A DNA stretch of 64,000 nucleotides, taken from Mesobacillus subterraneus (GTDB lineage: Bacteria; Bacillota; Bacilli; Bacillales; Cytobacillaceae). The stretch covers positions 124,001 to 188,000 of the forward strand of contig NZ_RSFW01000009.1 of the NCBI RefSeq assembly GCF_003937825.1. The letters are read 5' to 3'. Each line of letters opens with the position of its first letter. The stretch's first letter is position 1. Position numbers and translations under genes: made by a program. Positions 29,634-41,155 of the stretch are shown here, piece after piece. The notes beneath the pieces were generated by a model. The model saw only the letters and a program-made list of their open reading frames with translations. It was not told the DNA's origin and did no database searches.

Positions 29634-29858
29634 TTATTCGTTGATATTTAACTCTTCATGGCTTCCGGCTGTCTTGAAGTGAAGCTTCTCGGCGTTGATT
29701 TCTTCCAGCGCCTTGCCGACGTATTTATGGGATACATACTTATCTAATTTTGCATCCATGCTCACCTGCATGTTGCGTGCTCGCTTTGCAGCCACAGATA
29801 CCAATGAGTATTTTGAATCGATTTTTGTCATTAATGAATCAATAGAAGGATAAAGCAT
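29634..29858 (-). CDS. rpoZ: RNA polymerase omega subunit
   Basis: The 74-residue omega subunit helps RNA polymerase assembly by binding the beta-prime C-terminus. It begins [20 protein letters not shown] and has the VAAKRAR helix and the [11 protein letters not shown] segment typical of Bacillus RpoZ. It starts immediately after the gmk stop and ends just before a terminator. Confidence 0.95.
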   Translation of the reverse strand: MLYPSIDSLMTKIDSKYSLVSVAAKRARNMQVSMDAKLDKYVSHKYVGKALEEINAEKLHFKTAGSHEELNINE

Positions 29859-30482
<624 letters not shown>

Positions 30483-30746
30483 CTACCCTTCATCAATAAT
30501 ATCATCCCGGTCGTTCAAACGGTGAGCGACGGTTTCCGGCTGTACCGCCGAGAGAATGACATGGTCGCTGTCCATGACTATGACTGCCCTCGTCCTTCTT
30601 CCATATGTAGCATCTATTAACGATCCTCGATCCCGTGCATCCTGGATGATCCTCTTTATCGGAGCTGATTCAGGACTTACAATCGAAATGATCCGGTTAG
30701 CTGAAACAATATTGCCGAAGCCTATGTTTATAAGCTTTATCGCCAT
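30483..30746 (-). CDS. remA: Extracellular matrix regulator RemA (YlzA)
   Basis: RemA is a small DNA-binding regulator that in B. subtilis activates biofilm matrix operons by forming large ring-like assemblies. The 87-residue protein is highly conserved ([48 protein letters not shown]). The two adjacent arginines in YGRRTRA lie in the DNA-contacting region. It sits between yloC and gmk, its conserved position. Confidence 0.95.
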   Translation of the reverse strand: MAIKLINIGFGNIVSANRIISIVSPESAPIKRIIQDARDRGSLIDATYGRRTRAVIVMDSDHVILSAVQPETVAHRLNDRDDIIDEG

Positions 30747-30802
30747 GATGGTCCCCCAATCATCAGTTATTTATTTTGGCCTTTCTTGGTTCTTTCTAAA
30801 CG

Positions 30803-31678
30803 CTATTCGATATTTTGGACTTGTTCCTTCACCTTTTCGAGGAGGCTTTTCATGTCGACAACTTCCCTGGCAATTCTCGAATCATTCGCTTTGGACCCTA
30901 TCGTGTTGACCTCCCGGTTCATTTCCTGAAGAAGAAAATCCAGTTTTCTGCCCAGAGGTTCATTCACCTTCATGATTTCTTTGAATTGGCTTATATGACT
31001 CTCAAGTCTCGCAAGTTCTTCACTGATATCCGCTTTATCAGCAAAAAAAGCTGCTTCGGTGTGGATCCTGTCTTCATCTGCCTGAGCGTCCAAAAGTTCA
31101 GCCATTTTCCTGCTAAGTCTTTCGCGGTACTGGACAACCACATCCGGAGCCAGCTGCTTAACGTTTGTGATGTTACCTTTAAGCAGCTCGATGTATTGAA
31201 GAACATCTTCCTCAAGGGCTTTGCCTTCAAGCTTGCGCATATGCACCAGTTGACCGCCAGCCTCATCAACCGCTGAAAGAACAAGCTGTTCAAGCTCTTC
31301 GTTTTCTGCTTCCTTTTCTTCGATGTGGATGATTTCTTCCCTGCTGACAACATCCCGGATCTCAAGATCTCCTGTCAGGCTGTACCTGTTTTTAATCTCA
31401 GTTATGTGATGGACAAATTCGTCCAGGGCTTCCCAGTCAATATGTACACTTCGGCTTACTATGCCTTCACCCTCCAAAGTTACAAATACTTCGACTCTCC
31501 CTCTGTTTATGTGTTCGCCCAGTTTCTTTTTTATCTTCTCTTCTAGTTTCAGAAGCTGGCGCGGCATGCGAATATGAAATTCACAAAAACGGTGGTTGAC
31601 CGTTTTCACCTCGACTGTGACACTGAATCTTTCAGACTCAGCTTTGCTCCTTCCAAATCCAGTCATACTGACGACCAT
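30803..31678 (-). CDS. yloC: YicC-family endoribonuclease YloC
   Basis: The 291-residue protein has the family start MVVSMTGFGRSKAE and an acidic helical C-terminal half (EMNREVNTIGSKANDS, DMKSLLEKVKEQVQNIE). YicC-type proteins are RNA endonucleases; YloC in B. subtilis is reported to have RNase activity. An ATG four codons upstream (31690) is also possible, but family N-termini favour 31678. It heads the yloC-remA-gmk-rpoZ group, downstream of yloB. Confidence 0.88.
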   Translation of the reverse strand: MVVSMTGFGRSKAESERFSVTVEVKTVNHRFCEFHIRMPRQLLKLEEKIKKKLGEHINRGRVEVFVTLEGEGIVSRSVHIDWEALDEFVHHITEIKNRYSLTGDLEIRDVVSREEIIHIEEKEAENEELEQLVLSAVDEAGGQLVHMRKLEGKALEEDVLQYIELLKGNITNVKQLAPDVVVQYRERLSRKMAELLDAQADEDRIHTEAAFFADKADISEELARLESHISQFKEIMKVNEPLGRKLDFLLQEMNREVNTIGSKANDSRIAREVVDMKSLLEKVKEQVQNIE

Positions 31679-31740
31679 AATCGGACACATCCAATCTCTC
31701 TATAAAGTCGAATTATCCTGCAGACCCAATGGAACGGGTA

Positions 31741-31775
31741 AAAAAAAGAAAGGCAATAGAGCCTTCTCTATTACC
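31741..31775 (-). terminator. Rho-independent terminator after yloB
   Basis: Minus-strand 11-bp stem with one mismatch (AGGTAATAGAG with CTCTATTGCCT; 31775-31765 and 31760-31750), followed by TTCTTTTTT. It lies eight bases after the yloB stop. Confidence 0.78.
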
Positions 31776-31782
31776 TAACGGA

Positions 31783-34473
31783 TTATATCATATTTCTCTT
31801 TGTTTTTCTTGCAAAAAATGTTCCGGCCAGTAAAAATGTCGGAACTGCCGACAGACCCAGGATTAGCAGCCAGTCAGATGGCTGGATTGCCACTGTGTGG
31901 AAAATTGGCTGCAGAGCTGGTGAGTAGATGACGACCAGCACCATCAACAGTGATGAAATGACTGCCCAGACCAAATACTTGTTGCCAAACGGATTGCGGG
32001 CAAAGACCGATCTTTCACTTCGACAGTCGAATACATGGATAAGCTGGGCCATTACCAATGTTGCGAACGCGATTGTCTGTGCATACGCAAGTTCCTCCGG
32101 ATTTCGGTTATAAACAATCATGAAGGCGAACAATGTGACCAACCCGATCAGGAAGCCTCTTGAAATGACTTTCCAACCCAATCCGCGGGCAAAGACTCCT
32201 TCTTTTGGATGGCGGGGCGGTCGTTTCATGACGTTATCCTCGGGCTGATCAAGTCCAAGTGCCATCGCCGGAAGCCCATCTGTCACCAGGTTTACCCAGA
32301 GAATCTGAATCGGTACGAGAGGCAGCGGCATTCCCAGAATCATCGCAAAAAGCATGACAAGGATTTCGCCGACGTTGGAAGCCAGCAAGTATCGGATGAA
32401 CTTCCTGATATTTTCATAGATATTCCGGCCTTCCTTGATCGCAGCCTTGATGGTCGCAAAGTTATCATCCAGCAATACAAGCGATGATGCTTCCTTTGCT
32501 ACATCTGTTCCGGTGATCCCCATCGCTACGCCAATATCGGCCGCCTTGATTGCCGGAGCATCGTTTACTCCATCGCCGGTCATGGCAACGATATGTCCCC
32601 GGTTCTGCAACGCTTTTACAATCTTCAATTTATGTTCAGGTGAAACTCTCGCAAACACGGAAACATCATCCACGATATCTTCCAGTTCGGAGACAGACAT
32701 CTCAGAGAGTGCTTTTCCATCGATTACCTTGCTGTCCTTCGTTAAAATTCCAAGCTGTTTTGCAATTGCTTTTGCAGTAATCACATGGTCTCCTGTGATC
32801 ATCACCGTTTTGATTCCGGCATCACGGCACTCTTTCACTGCGGTCTTGACTTCCGGACGCGGCGGATCGATCATCCCCTGCAGACCGATGAATGTCAGTC
32901 CTTTTTCCGCTTCATTCTCATGAAGAACAACCGTGTTCTGGGAAATCGGCTTAAAGGCAATCGCAATCGTCCTTAGTGCATTTCCAGCAAGTTCATCGAT
33001 CGCGTTTTGAACCTTGGCGGTCAAATCCCTGTTCAGGCGCTGCTGCTTTTCCTCCCAAAGGATGGATTCACTCAAGCCAATCAGCACATCTGGAGCGCCT
33101 TTCACGACAGCGAATTTCCTTCCGGATTTGTCCTTCACGATCATGCTCATCATTTTCCGTTGTGAATCAAACGGGAACTCATTAATGATTTCAAACTGCT
33201 CGAGCAAGGCATTCCTTCTGTAGCCAGCCTTCATCGCTGCCACCAGCAAAGCTCCTTCAGTAGGATCGCCGTCAATCGTATACTCGCCTTCTTGTTCCTT
33301 GATTTCAGAATGGTTGCACAGCATCCCGAAAGTCAACAGCTGCTGCAGAGGCCTTTCATCCTGAGGGTCGATGCTTTTTTCCTTATGGAAGAACAGGCCA
33401 GTCGGTGAATAGCCGACACCATCGACTGTCCAGGTTTTCCCTCCGCTCCACAAATGGGTGACCGTCATTTTGTTCTGGGTCATCGTCCCAGTTTTATCCG
33501 AGCAGATCACTGATGCACAGCCCAGCGTCTCTACAGCAGGAAGCTTCCTGACAATCGCTTTTTTCCTGATCATCCTCTGGACACCAAGTGACAAGGCTAC
33601 GGTCACAATTGCCGGAAGCCCCTCAGGAATAGCAGCAACGGCCAAGCTGACCCCCGCCAGGAACATGGTGTATAAATCGTGTCCCTGGAGAACACCGATT
33701 CCAACAACTAATAAAGTGAGGAACAGGGCCGCTGTGATCAGGATCTTGCCAAGCTGTTCCAATCTGCGCTGCAACGGGGTTTCCTGAGCCTCTGCCGTTT
33801 GCAGCAAATCCGCAATCTGGCCCATTGCCGTTTTCATCCCTGTTGCCACGACAACTCCGGTGCCGCTTCCCCTCGTGACCATTGTACCCATGAAGGCCAT
33901 ATTCTCCATATCGCCAAGCCCTGGATTCGGAATCCTCAACGGACTGGTGTTTTTCTGAACAGGTACAGATTCCCCAGTAAGAGCTGACTCCTCGATTTCC
34001 AGGCTGCGGGACTCAATAAGGCGGATATCCGCACCAATTCTGTCTCCGCTTGTGAATTTGAGAACATCGCCTGGAACGACTTCCCTGGAGGGGATTTTCG
34101 TCCATTCTCCATTCCTTAAAGCATTCACCTGGGGAGCAGATAGCTCCTTTAGCGCATCAAGTGATTTTTCTGCTTTTCTTTCCTGGAAGAAACCTAAAAT
34201 ACCATTGACGAGCACGATTGCTATGATCGCAATCGCATCGACCATTTCCCCGAGAAGACCGGAGATCAAAGTAGCCGCCAGCAGCACAAGAACCATAAAG
34301 TCCTTGAACTGGCTCACAAATAATAACAGGGCCGATTGTTTTTCCCCCTCGGCCAAAGCATTTTGCCCATGCTGTTCAAGTCTGCTTTTTACTTCCTTTT
34401 CATCCAATCCTTCTGTAAAATCTGTTCTTAAGGCGCTGGCTATTTCGTTTTCATCCATTTCATGGAACTTCAT
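31783..34473 (-). CDS. yloB: P-type Ca2+-translocating ATPase (YloB)
   Basis: This is a P2A-type cation pump, probably exporting Ca2+; B. subtilis YloB is a sporulation-associated Ca2+ ATPase. The 896-residue protein has TGES at 166-169, the membrane Ca2+-site motif IPEGLPAI near 282-289, the phosphorylated Asp326 in CSDKTGTM, and the hinge [15 protein letters not shown]-terminal membrane domain has [13 protein letters not shown]. The ATG at 34473 gives the family start MKFHEM; GGAGG lies about 15 bases upstream, longer than usual. It is divergent from rqcH. Confidence 0.94.
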   Translation of the reverse strand: MKFHEMDENEIASALRTDFTEGLDEKEVKSRLEQHGQNALAEGEKQSALLLFVSQFKDFMVLVLLAATLISGLLGEMVDAIAIIAIVLVNGILGFFQERKAEKSLDALKELSAPQVNALRNGEWTKIPSREVVPGDVLKFTSGDRIGADIRLIESRSLEIEESALTGESVPVQKNTSPLRIPNPGLGDMENMAFMGTMVTRGSGTGVVVATGMKTAMGQIADLLQTAEAQETPLQRRLEQLGKILITAALFLTLLVVGIGVLQGHDLYTMFLAGVSLAVAAIPEGLPAIVTVALSLGVQRMIRKKAIVRKLPAVETLGCASVICSDKTGTMTQNKMTVTHLWSGGKTWTVDGVGYSPTGLFFHKEKSIDPQDERPLQQLLTFGMLCNHSEIKEQEGEYTIDGDPTEGALLVAAMKAGYRRNALLEQFEIINEFPFDSQRKMMSMIVKDKSGRKFAVVKGAPDVLIGLSESILWEEKQQRLNRDLTAKVQNAIDELAGNALRTIAIAFKPISQNTVVLHENEAEKGLTFIGLQGMIDPPRPEVKTAVKECRDAGIKTVMITGDHVITAKAIAKQLGILTKDSKVIDGKALSEMSVSELEDIVDDVSVFARVSPEHKLKIVKALQNRGHIVAMTGDGVNDAPAIKAADIGVAMGITGTDVAKEASSLVLLDDNFATIKAAIKEGRNIYENIRKFIRYLLASNVGEILVMLFAMILGMPLPLVPIQILWVNLVTDGLPAMALGLDQPEDNVMKRPPRHPKEGVFARGLGWKVISRGFLIGLVTLFAFMIVYNRNPEELAYAQTIAFATLVMAQLIHVFDCRSERSVFARNPFGNKYLVWAVISSLLMVLVVIYSPALQPIFHTVAIQPSDWLLILGLSAVPTFLLAGTFFARKTKRNMI

Positions 34474-34656
34474 GGGGCCATCACACTTCCTCCTTGTTTG
34501 TCCTACTCTAAAGAAAGCTTATTCAGCCCTGTCCAAAAAAATGATAATATGTTTATAGAACGCTTTTTCACTTTACATAAACCCGTTATCCTGTTTAAAC
34601 AGAGCATGCTGCAGGTAACATGCTTGTATCTATATAAAGTAAAGGATGTATTTCAA

Positions 34657-36369
34657 ATGTCATTTGACGGATTGTTTACAAGAGCCATCACGAACGAACT
34701 TTCCTCCCTGCTCAAAGGGGGGCGCATCAATAAAATCCACCAGCCCTACAAGAACGAGATCATCCTCGCTGTAAGGGCGAATGGAGTGAACCATAAATTG
34801 CTCCTGTCTGCACACCCAAGCTACTCCAGGGTACAGATTACGAATGAGCAATACGATAACCCAAACGAACCGCCAATGTTCTGCATGCTTTTAAGAAAAC
34901 ACCTTGAAGGTTTCATCATCGAGGACATCAAGCAGTCCGGACTTGACCGGATGATTGTTTTTGAAGTGAAGGGCAGAAATGAAATCGGGGATATTTCCTA
35001 CAAGCAGCTGATTGTGGAAATCATGGGAAGACACAGCAACATCATCATCGTCGATAAAAACAGGAATATGATTCTCGACAGCATCAAGCATATTTCTTTT
35101 GCGGTGAATACACACCGGGCCATCATGCCTGGCCAGGAGTACATCCTGCCGCCGCAGCAGGAAAAACAGAACCCGTTTGAAGCCCAGGAAGAAGACATTT
35201 TAATGGCGATCGACTTTAACGCAGGCAAGCTGGACCAGCAGATTGTCGCCAATTTTGCAGGTGTCTCTCCAGCCCTTGCGAAGGAAATCGTCTTCAAGGC
35301 CGGACTTGCCAACCGGGCAACCCTTCCAGAAGCGTTTGTCTCAATCATGAACAATCTAAAGGAACATGTCTATACTCCATCCATTACCTATGGGAAAAAT
35401 AAAGAAGCATTCTATCTTATTCCGCTAGAACATTTGAATGGTGAAATCAAATCTTATGAATCACTCAGCAGCTTGCTCGACCGTTATTATTTTGGCAAAG
35501 CTGAACGCGACCGTGTCAAGCAGCAGGGAAATGATCTGGAGCGCCTGATTGTCAATGAAAAAGAGAAGAATGAGAAGAAAATCAAAAAGCTTCATGCCAC
35601 ACTGGAAGACGCGAAAAAAGCAGAGCAGTTTCAATTATATGGAGAGCTTTTGACCGCAAATATCTATGTGGTGCAAAAGGGCATGAAGGATGTAACAGTT
35701 GTCAATTATTATGATGAAGACGGAGCTACGATATTGATTCCGCTGGATCCGCGGAAAACCCCTTCCGAAAATGCCCAGCGCTATTTTACGAAATATCAAA
35801 AGGCGAAGAACTCAGTAAACATTGTAAAAGAACAAATACAAATAGCGAGCGAAGAGGTTTCTTACTTCGATTCACTGCTCCAGCAAGTAGAAGCAGCTTC
35901 CCCGAAGGATATCGAGGAAATCAGGGAAGAATTGATTGAAGGCGGATATATCCGTGCCCGCCAGAAGAAAGGCAATAAAAATAAGCAAAACCTGAAGCCC
36001 CTTCTTGAAAAATACCAATCTTCAGATGGAACTGAAATTCTGGTCGGGAAGAACAATAAACAAAATGACTATCTTACCAACAAAGCAGCAGCCCGGGACG
36101 AAATATGGCTTCATACAAAAGATATTCCAGGATCGCATGTTGTCATCCGCAGCAAAGAGCCTTCAGAAGAAACGATTCTTGAAGCAGCCCAGATTGCGGC
36201 CTATTTCAGCAAAGCGAGAAATTCGAGCTCTGTCCCGGTTGATTTCACAAAAGTCCGCCATGTAAAGAAACCAGCTGGCGCAAAACCGGGATTCGTGATT
36301 TATGAACAGCAGCAGACTGTATACGTCACACCGGATGAAGACCTGATTTTAAAACTTAAGAACCAATGA
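34657..36369 (+). CDS. rqcH: Ribosome quality control factor RqcH (NFACT family)
   Basis: RqcH binds stalled nascent chains on 50S subunits and recruits alanyl-tRNA to add C-terminal alanine tails that mark them for ClpXP. The 570-residue protein has the NFACT-N domain, HhH domains, a coiled coil (about 300-350) and a C-terminal NFACT-R domain ([17 protein letters not shown]). The Asp-Arg pair needed for tRNA recognition is present at 97-98 (SGLDRM). Upstream in-frame codons to 34462 overlap yloB; the ATG at 34657 follows AAAGGATG and gives [15 protein letters not shown]. It is the yloA orthologue, alone on the plus strand. Confidence 0.95.
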   Translation: MSFDGLFTRAITNELSSLLKGGRINKIHQPYKNEIILAVRANGVNHKLLLSAHPSYSRVQITNEQYDNPNEPPMFCMLLRKHLEGFIIEDIKQSGLDRMIVFEVKGRNEIGDISYKQLIVEIMGRHSNIIIVDKNRNMILDSIKHISFAVNTHRAIMPGQEYILPPQQEKQNPFEAQEEDILMAIDFNAGKLDQQIVANFAGVSPALAKEIVFKAGLANRATLPEAFVSIMNNLKEHVYTPSITYGKNKEAFYLIPLEHLNGEIKSYESLSSLLDRYYFGKAERDRVKQQGNDLERLIVNEKEKNEKKIKKLHATLEDAKKAEQFQLYGELLTANIYVVQKGMKDVTVVNYYDEDGATILIPLDPRKTPSENAQRYFTKYQKAKNSVNIVKEQIQIASEEVSYFDSLLQQVEAASPKDIEEIREELIEGGYIRARQKKGNKNKQNLKPLLEKYQSSDGTEILVGKNNKQNDYLTNKAAARDEIWLHTKDIPGSHVVIRSKEPSEETILEAAQIAAYFSKARNSSSVPVDFTKVRHVKKPAGAKPGFVIYEQQQTVYVTPDEDLILKLKNQ

Positions 36370-36374
36370 CAAAA

Positions 36375-36412
36375 GAACCCGCCATTCAAATGAAATGGCG
36401 GGTTCTTATTTT
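36375..36412 (+). terminator. Rho-independent terminator after rqcH
   Basis: A perfect 12-bp stem, GAACCCGCCATT with AATGGCGGGTTC, starts six bases after the rqcH stop and is followed by TTATTTT. It may serve the convergent dedA gene too. Confidence 0.88.
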
Positions 36413-36427
36413 AACTGGCGGCCCCAC

Positions 36428-37075
36428 TCAGGCCACAGCTTCCTTCTTCTTTTTATACTGTTTTACAAAACCGACCATTGCTGGTATGAATGCCGTCGAA
36501 GAAACCATCAACAAAGCAAGGAACAGATTTTCCTCTACCCATGATATATTTCCAAGGATGAATCCAGCCGTAAGCCAAAAAGCTGTCCAGATCAGCCCGC
36601 CAATTATGTTGTAGCTTAAAAATGTTTTATATACATACCCTGTGTATCCCGAGACGAACGGTACCGATGTCCTCATGAGCGGAACAAACCTTGAGGCGGT
36701 AATGGCTATCCTTCCATAGTCAGATAAAAATGTTTTTGCCTTGCCAATCGATTGAGCTGAAGTGATTCGCTCCAGAAAGTGGTTATTTGATTTTAACTTT
36801 CCGAGCTGTTTGCCAATGAAGAAATTCTGGCTGTCACCCAGAATGGTCGCAGCAGCGAAGAGCATTACCAAGCTTTTGAAATCCAAATCGCCGGTAGCCG
36901 CCAGGGTGCCGCTCGCAAACACCATTGAATCTCCAGGTAAAAAAGTCAGAATCACGAAGGCTGTCTTGAAATAAACAATCAAAAACAACATGACGTAGAT
37001 CGCTGCACCATACTCATCAATATAGTAGTGGAGACTAGTATCAATGTTTTTCAGCAACGGTAAAACCTGTTCCAT
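36428..37075 (-). CDS. DedA-family membrane protein
   Basis: The 215-residue protein has about five hydrophobic segments and the DedA/SNARE-associated signatures: FLPGDSMVFASGTLAA in the first re-entrant region and ITASRFVPLMRTSVPFVSGY with the conserved arginines. DedA proteins include lipid transporters/flippases (undecaprenyl-phosphate, phosphatidylethanolamine) and proton-linked transporters; which substrate applies here cannot be told. A Lys-rich tail (KQYKKKKE) ends the protein. The gene converges on rqcH and is not at this place in B. subtilis. Confidence 0.88.
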   Translation of the reverse strand: MEQVLPLLKNIDTSLHYYIDEYGAAIYVMLFLIVYFKTAFVILTFLPGDSMVFASGTLAATGDLDFKSLVMLFAAATILGDSQNFFIGKQLGKLKSNNHFLERITSAQSIGKAKTFLSDYGRIAITASRFVPLMRTSVPFVSGYTGYVYKTFLSYNIIGGLIWTAFWLTAGFILGNISWVEENLFLALLMVSSTAFIPAMVGFVKQYKKKKEAVA

Positions 37076-37509
37076 CGTTCCTTCCCCCTACTATAAACTA
37101 TCTATATTTCCGCTGCTTGCTTCCTTTCTCGAGCTAATGAGATAGAGGAGCAGAGCAAACATTCACATTCTATAATTATATTGAAACATATTTATAAAGG
37201 AGTATGCCAATAGGGATACCCCAAAAAAGATTATTTACTAAGAATAGTCTATTCCGAAAAATACAAAAAGAGGGTGTACCAAAAGTATAAACTTTTGGTA
37301 CACCCTCTTTTTTAGGTTAGCTTGTAAAATTGATCCGTTGATTTATTTATTTATTTATTTTTATGGCTTATAAAAACAAGAAACTCCTTACCAAACGTTA
37401 ATCAAAAATTATAAAACTAGACTCGTATTTTTCCATTTTATTCTAGTGGCGACTGACTGAGCCACCACCATATTCTTTATGTGTGTCAGTCAGCCTCCTC
37501 AATTGATCC
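37076..37509. other. 434-base intergenic region between dedA and the unknown gene
   Basis: It holds a perfect 22-bp hairpin (37265-37312), five tandem ATTT units (37341-37360) and an inverted repeat CTGACTGA (37453-37460)/TCAGTCAG (37486-37493) with a 25-base loop just after the unknown gene's stop. A GAATAG-T-CTATTC palindrome lies near 37242. AT-rich; no credible reading frame. Confidence 0.6.
37265..37312. terminator. Perfect 22-bp hairpin, probable bidirectional terminator
   Basis: Both arms (37265-37286 and 37291-37312) are exact inverse complements around an ATAA loop. Outer bases are AAAAAGAGGG/CCCTCTTTTT, so both strands end in a U-run. It fits a strong terminator for the unknown gene upstream. 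The core GGGTGTACCAAAAGT also resembles insertion-sequence terminal repeats, so a transposon remnant is an alternative. Confidence 0.7.
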
Positions 37510-38007
37510 TTATTCAGGTCTATCGATATTCCCGCTAAAGGCCTTTTCCCAGTCTTCCTCTCGATCATTTTCTCTATAATAATGCAGATTCCCCAATCCC
37601 CATTTTCCGTCATGATGTCCAAACCAGACGGAGACGTCTTTTATGATTTTTTCCTCACCATTGATCATCATCACTAAGTCCACTGTCCCGACGGGATATG
37701 TATCATCCAGCTCAACACTCAGATTTTTGTAATCGACAAGATGCGTCCCTTGCTCCTTCAAAGAATGGACCCGTTTGCTCCAGATCTCTTTCGCCTCTTC
37801 AAAAGGCGTCTCAGGAGCCAAGTCAGATGCTGCATCATAGTAATGGACCCCATTAAATGCCCTCTCGAAGTTTTGTTCCTTCAGATTTTCCAAGACATGT
37901 ATTGCTGCCTGTTTGGATTCATGCCTGTCTGTTAGACCTGGCACAAAAAAGGCACTTAAAAGGCTAAATCCAGCTATGATCGCGACAATCCCGAATACTT
38001 TCTTCAC
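37510..38007 (-). CDS. Unrecognised membrane-anchored or secreted protein
   Basis: I do not recognise this 165-residue protein. It starts (M)KKVFGIVAIIAGFSLLSAFF, a basic N-terminus followed by one hydrophobic helix (signal anchor or uncleaved signal peptide; no lipobox cysteine). An acidic domain follows, rich in Trp, Tyr and His (AFNGVHYYDAAS, VWFGHHDGKWGLGNLHYYRE). The segment from about 30 to 135 looks like an NTF2-like or DUF-type extracellular fold, but this is only impression. Start is GTG at 38007, five bases after AGGGGTG; an ATG ten codons earlier (38037) has no ribosome-binding site. It lies between pyrE's terminator and dedA. Confidence 0.8.
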   Translation of the reverse strand: MKKVFGIVAIIAGFSLLSAFFVPGLTDRHESKQAAIHVLENLKEQNFERAFNGVHYYDAASDLAPETPFEEAKEIWSKRVHSLKEQGTHLVDYKNLSVELDDTYPVGTVDLVMMINGEEKIIKDVSVWFGHHDGKWGLGNLHYYRENDREEDWEKAFSGNIDRPE

Positions 38008-38087
38008 ATTGACACCCCTATTATCAGAAAATTCCATCAGCTAATTCTATCATACTCCAGTATGGAAATAACCATATTTTTCTAAAA

Positions 38088-38110
38088 AATAAAAAACAGC
38101 CCTACGGCTG
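38088..38110 (-). terminator. Rho-independent terminator after pyrE
   Basis: Minus-strand stem CAGCC/GGCTG with a GTAG loop (38110-38097), followed by TTTTTTATTTTTT. It lies seven bases after the pyrE stop and ends the pyr operon. Confidence 0.82.
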
Positions 38111-38117
38111 CTTTTCA

Positions 38118-38749
38118 TCATATGTTTTTAGTTGTGCCCCAATCAGATGGGTCTTTACGCCATTCTGCCAGACTATCAAGATTTTCCTTCGTGACCATCC
38201 CTTTTTCCTCGGCAATATTTGCAAGAGTGGTAAAATCAGTGAGTGCATAAGCTGAGATATTTGCCTCTTCCAGCTGCTGCTTCCCTTTTTCTAGTTCATA
38301 TGTAAATACGGCGACAACTCCGATTACTTCACATCCTGCATCGCGCAATGCTTGGACCGCCTCGATGACGCTTCCTCCAGTTGAGATCAGATCCTCGACT
38401 ACGACGACCTTATGGCCTTCTGTCACCTTTCCTTCAATCTGGTTGCCTTTTCCGTGGCCCTTTGCTTTTGAACGAACATAGCTCATTGGCAGATCAAGCA
38501 GTTCACTGACCCATGCAGCATGCGGGATTCCTGCAGTTGCTGTACCAGCGATCATTTGGGTTTCAGGGAAATGCTCTTGAATCAAGCTTTTCAGTCCCTC
38601 GGCAACCTTCCGCCGAACTGCCGGGTATGACATGGTCAGGCGATTGTCACAATAAATCGGGGATTTTAATCCGGAAGACCATGTGAACGGTTGATCAGGC
38701 TGAAGACTGACCGCTTCGATTTCAAGCAATGCTTTTGCTATTTCTTTTT

Positions 38750-38753
<4 letters not shown>
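38118..38753 (-). CDS. pyrE: Orotate phosphoribosyltransferase
   Basis: PyrE joins orotate to PRPP, giving orotidine-5'-phosphate. The 211-residue protein has the PRPP-binding motif [13 protein letters not shown] and the segment [15 protein letters not shown]. The ATG at 38753 follows AAGGGTG and overlaps the pyrF stop as ATGA; a start six codons upstream would cover that site. It is the last gene of the pyr operon, directly before a terminator. Confidence 0.95.

Positions 38754-41151
<2,398 letters not shown>

Positions 41152-41155
<4 letters not shown>

Noticed and set aside
34462-34656. N-terminal extension of RqcH by 65 residues
   Set aside because: It overlaps the divergent yloB start; the ATG at 34657 has AAAGGATG and the conserved MSFDGLF start.
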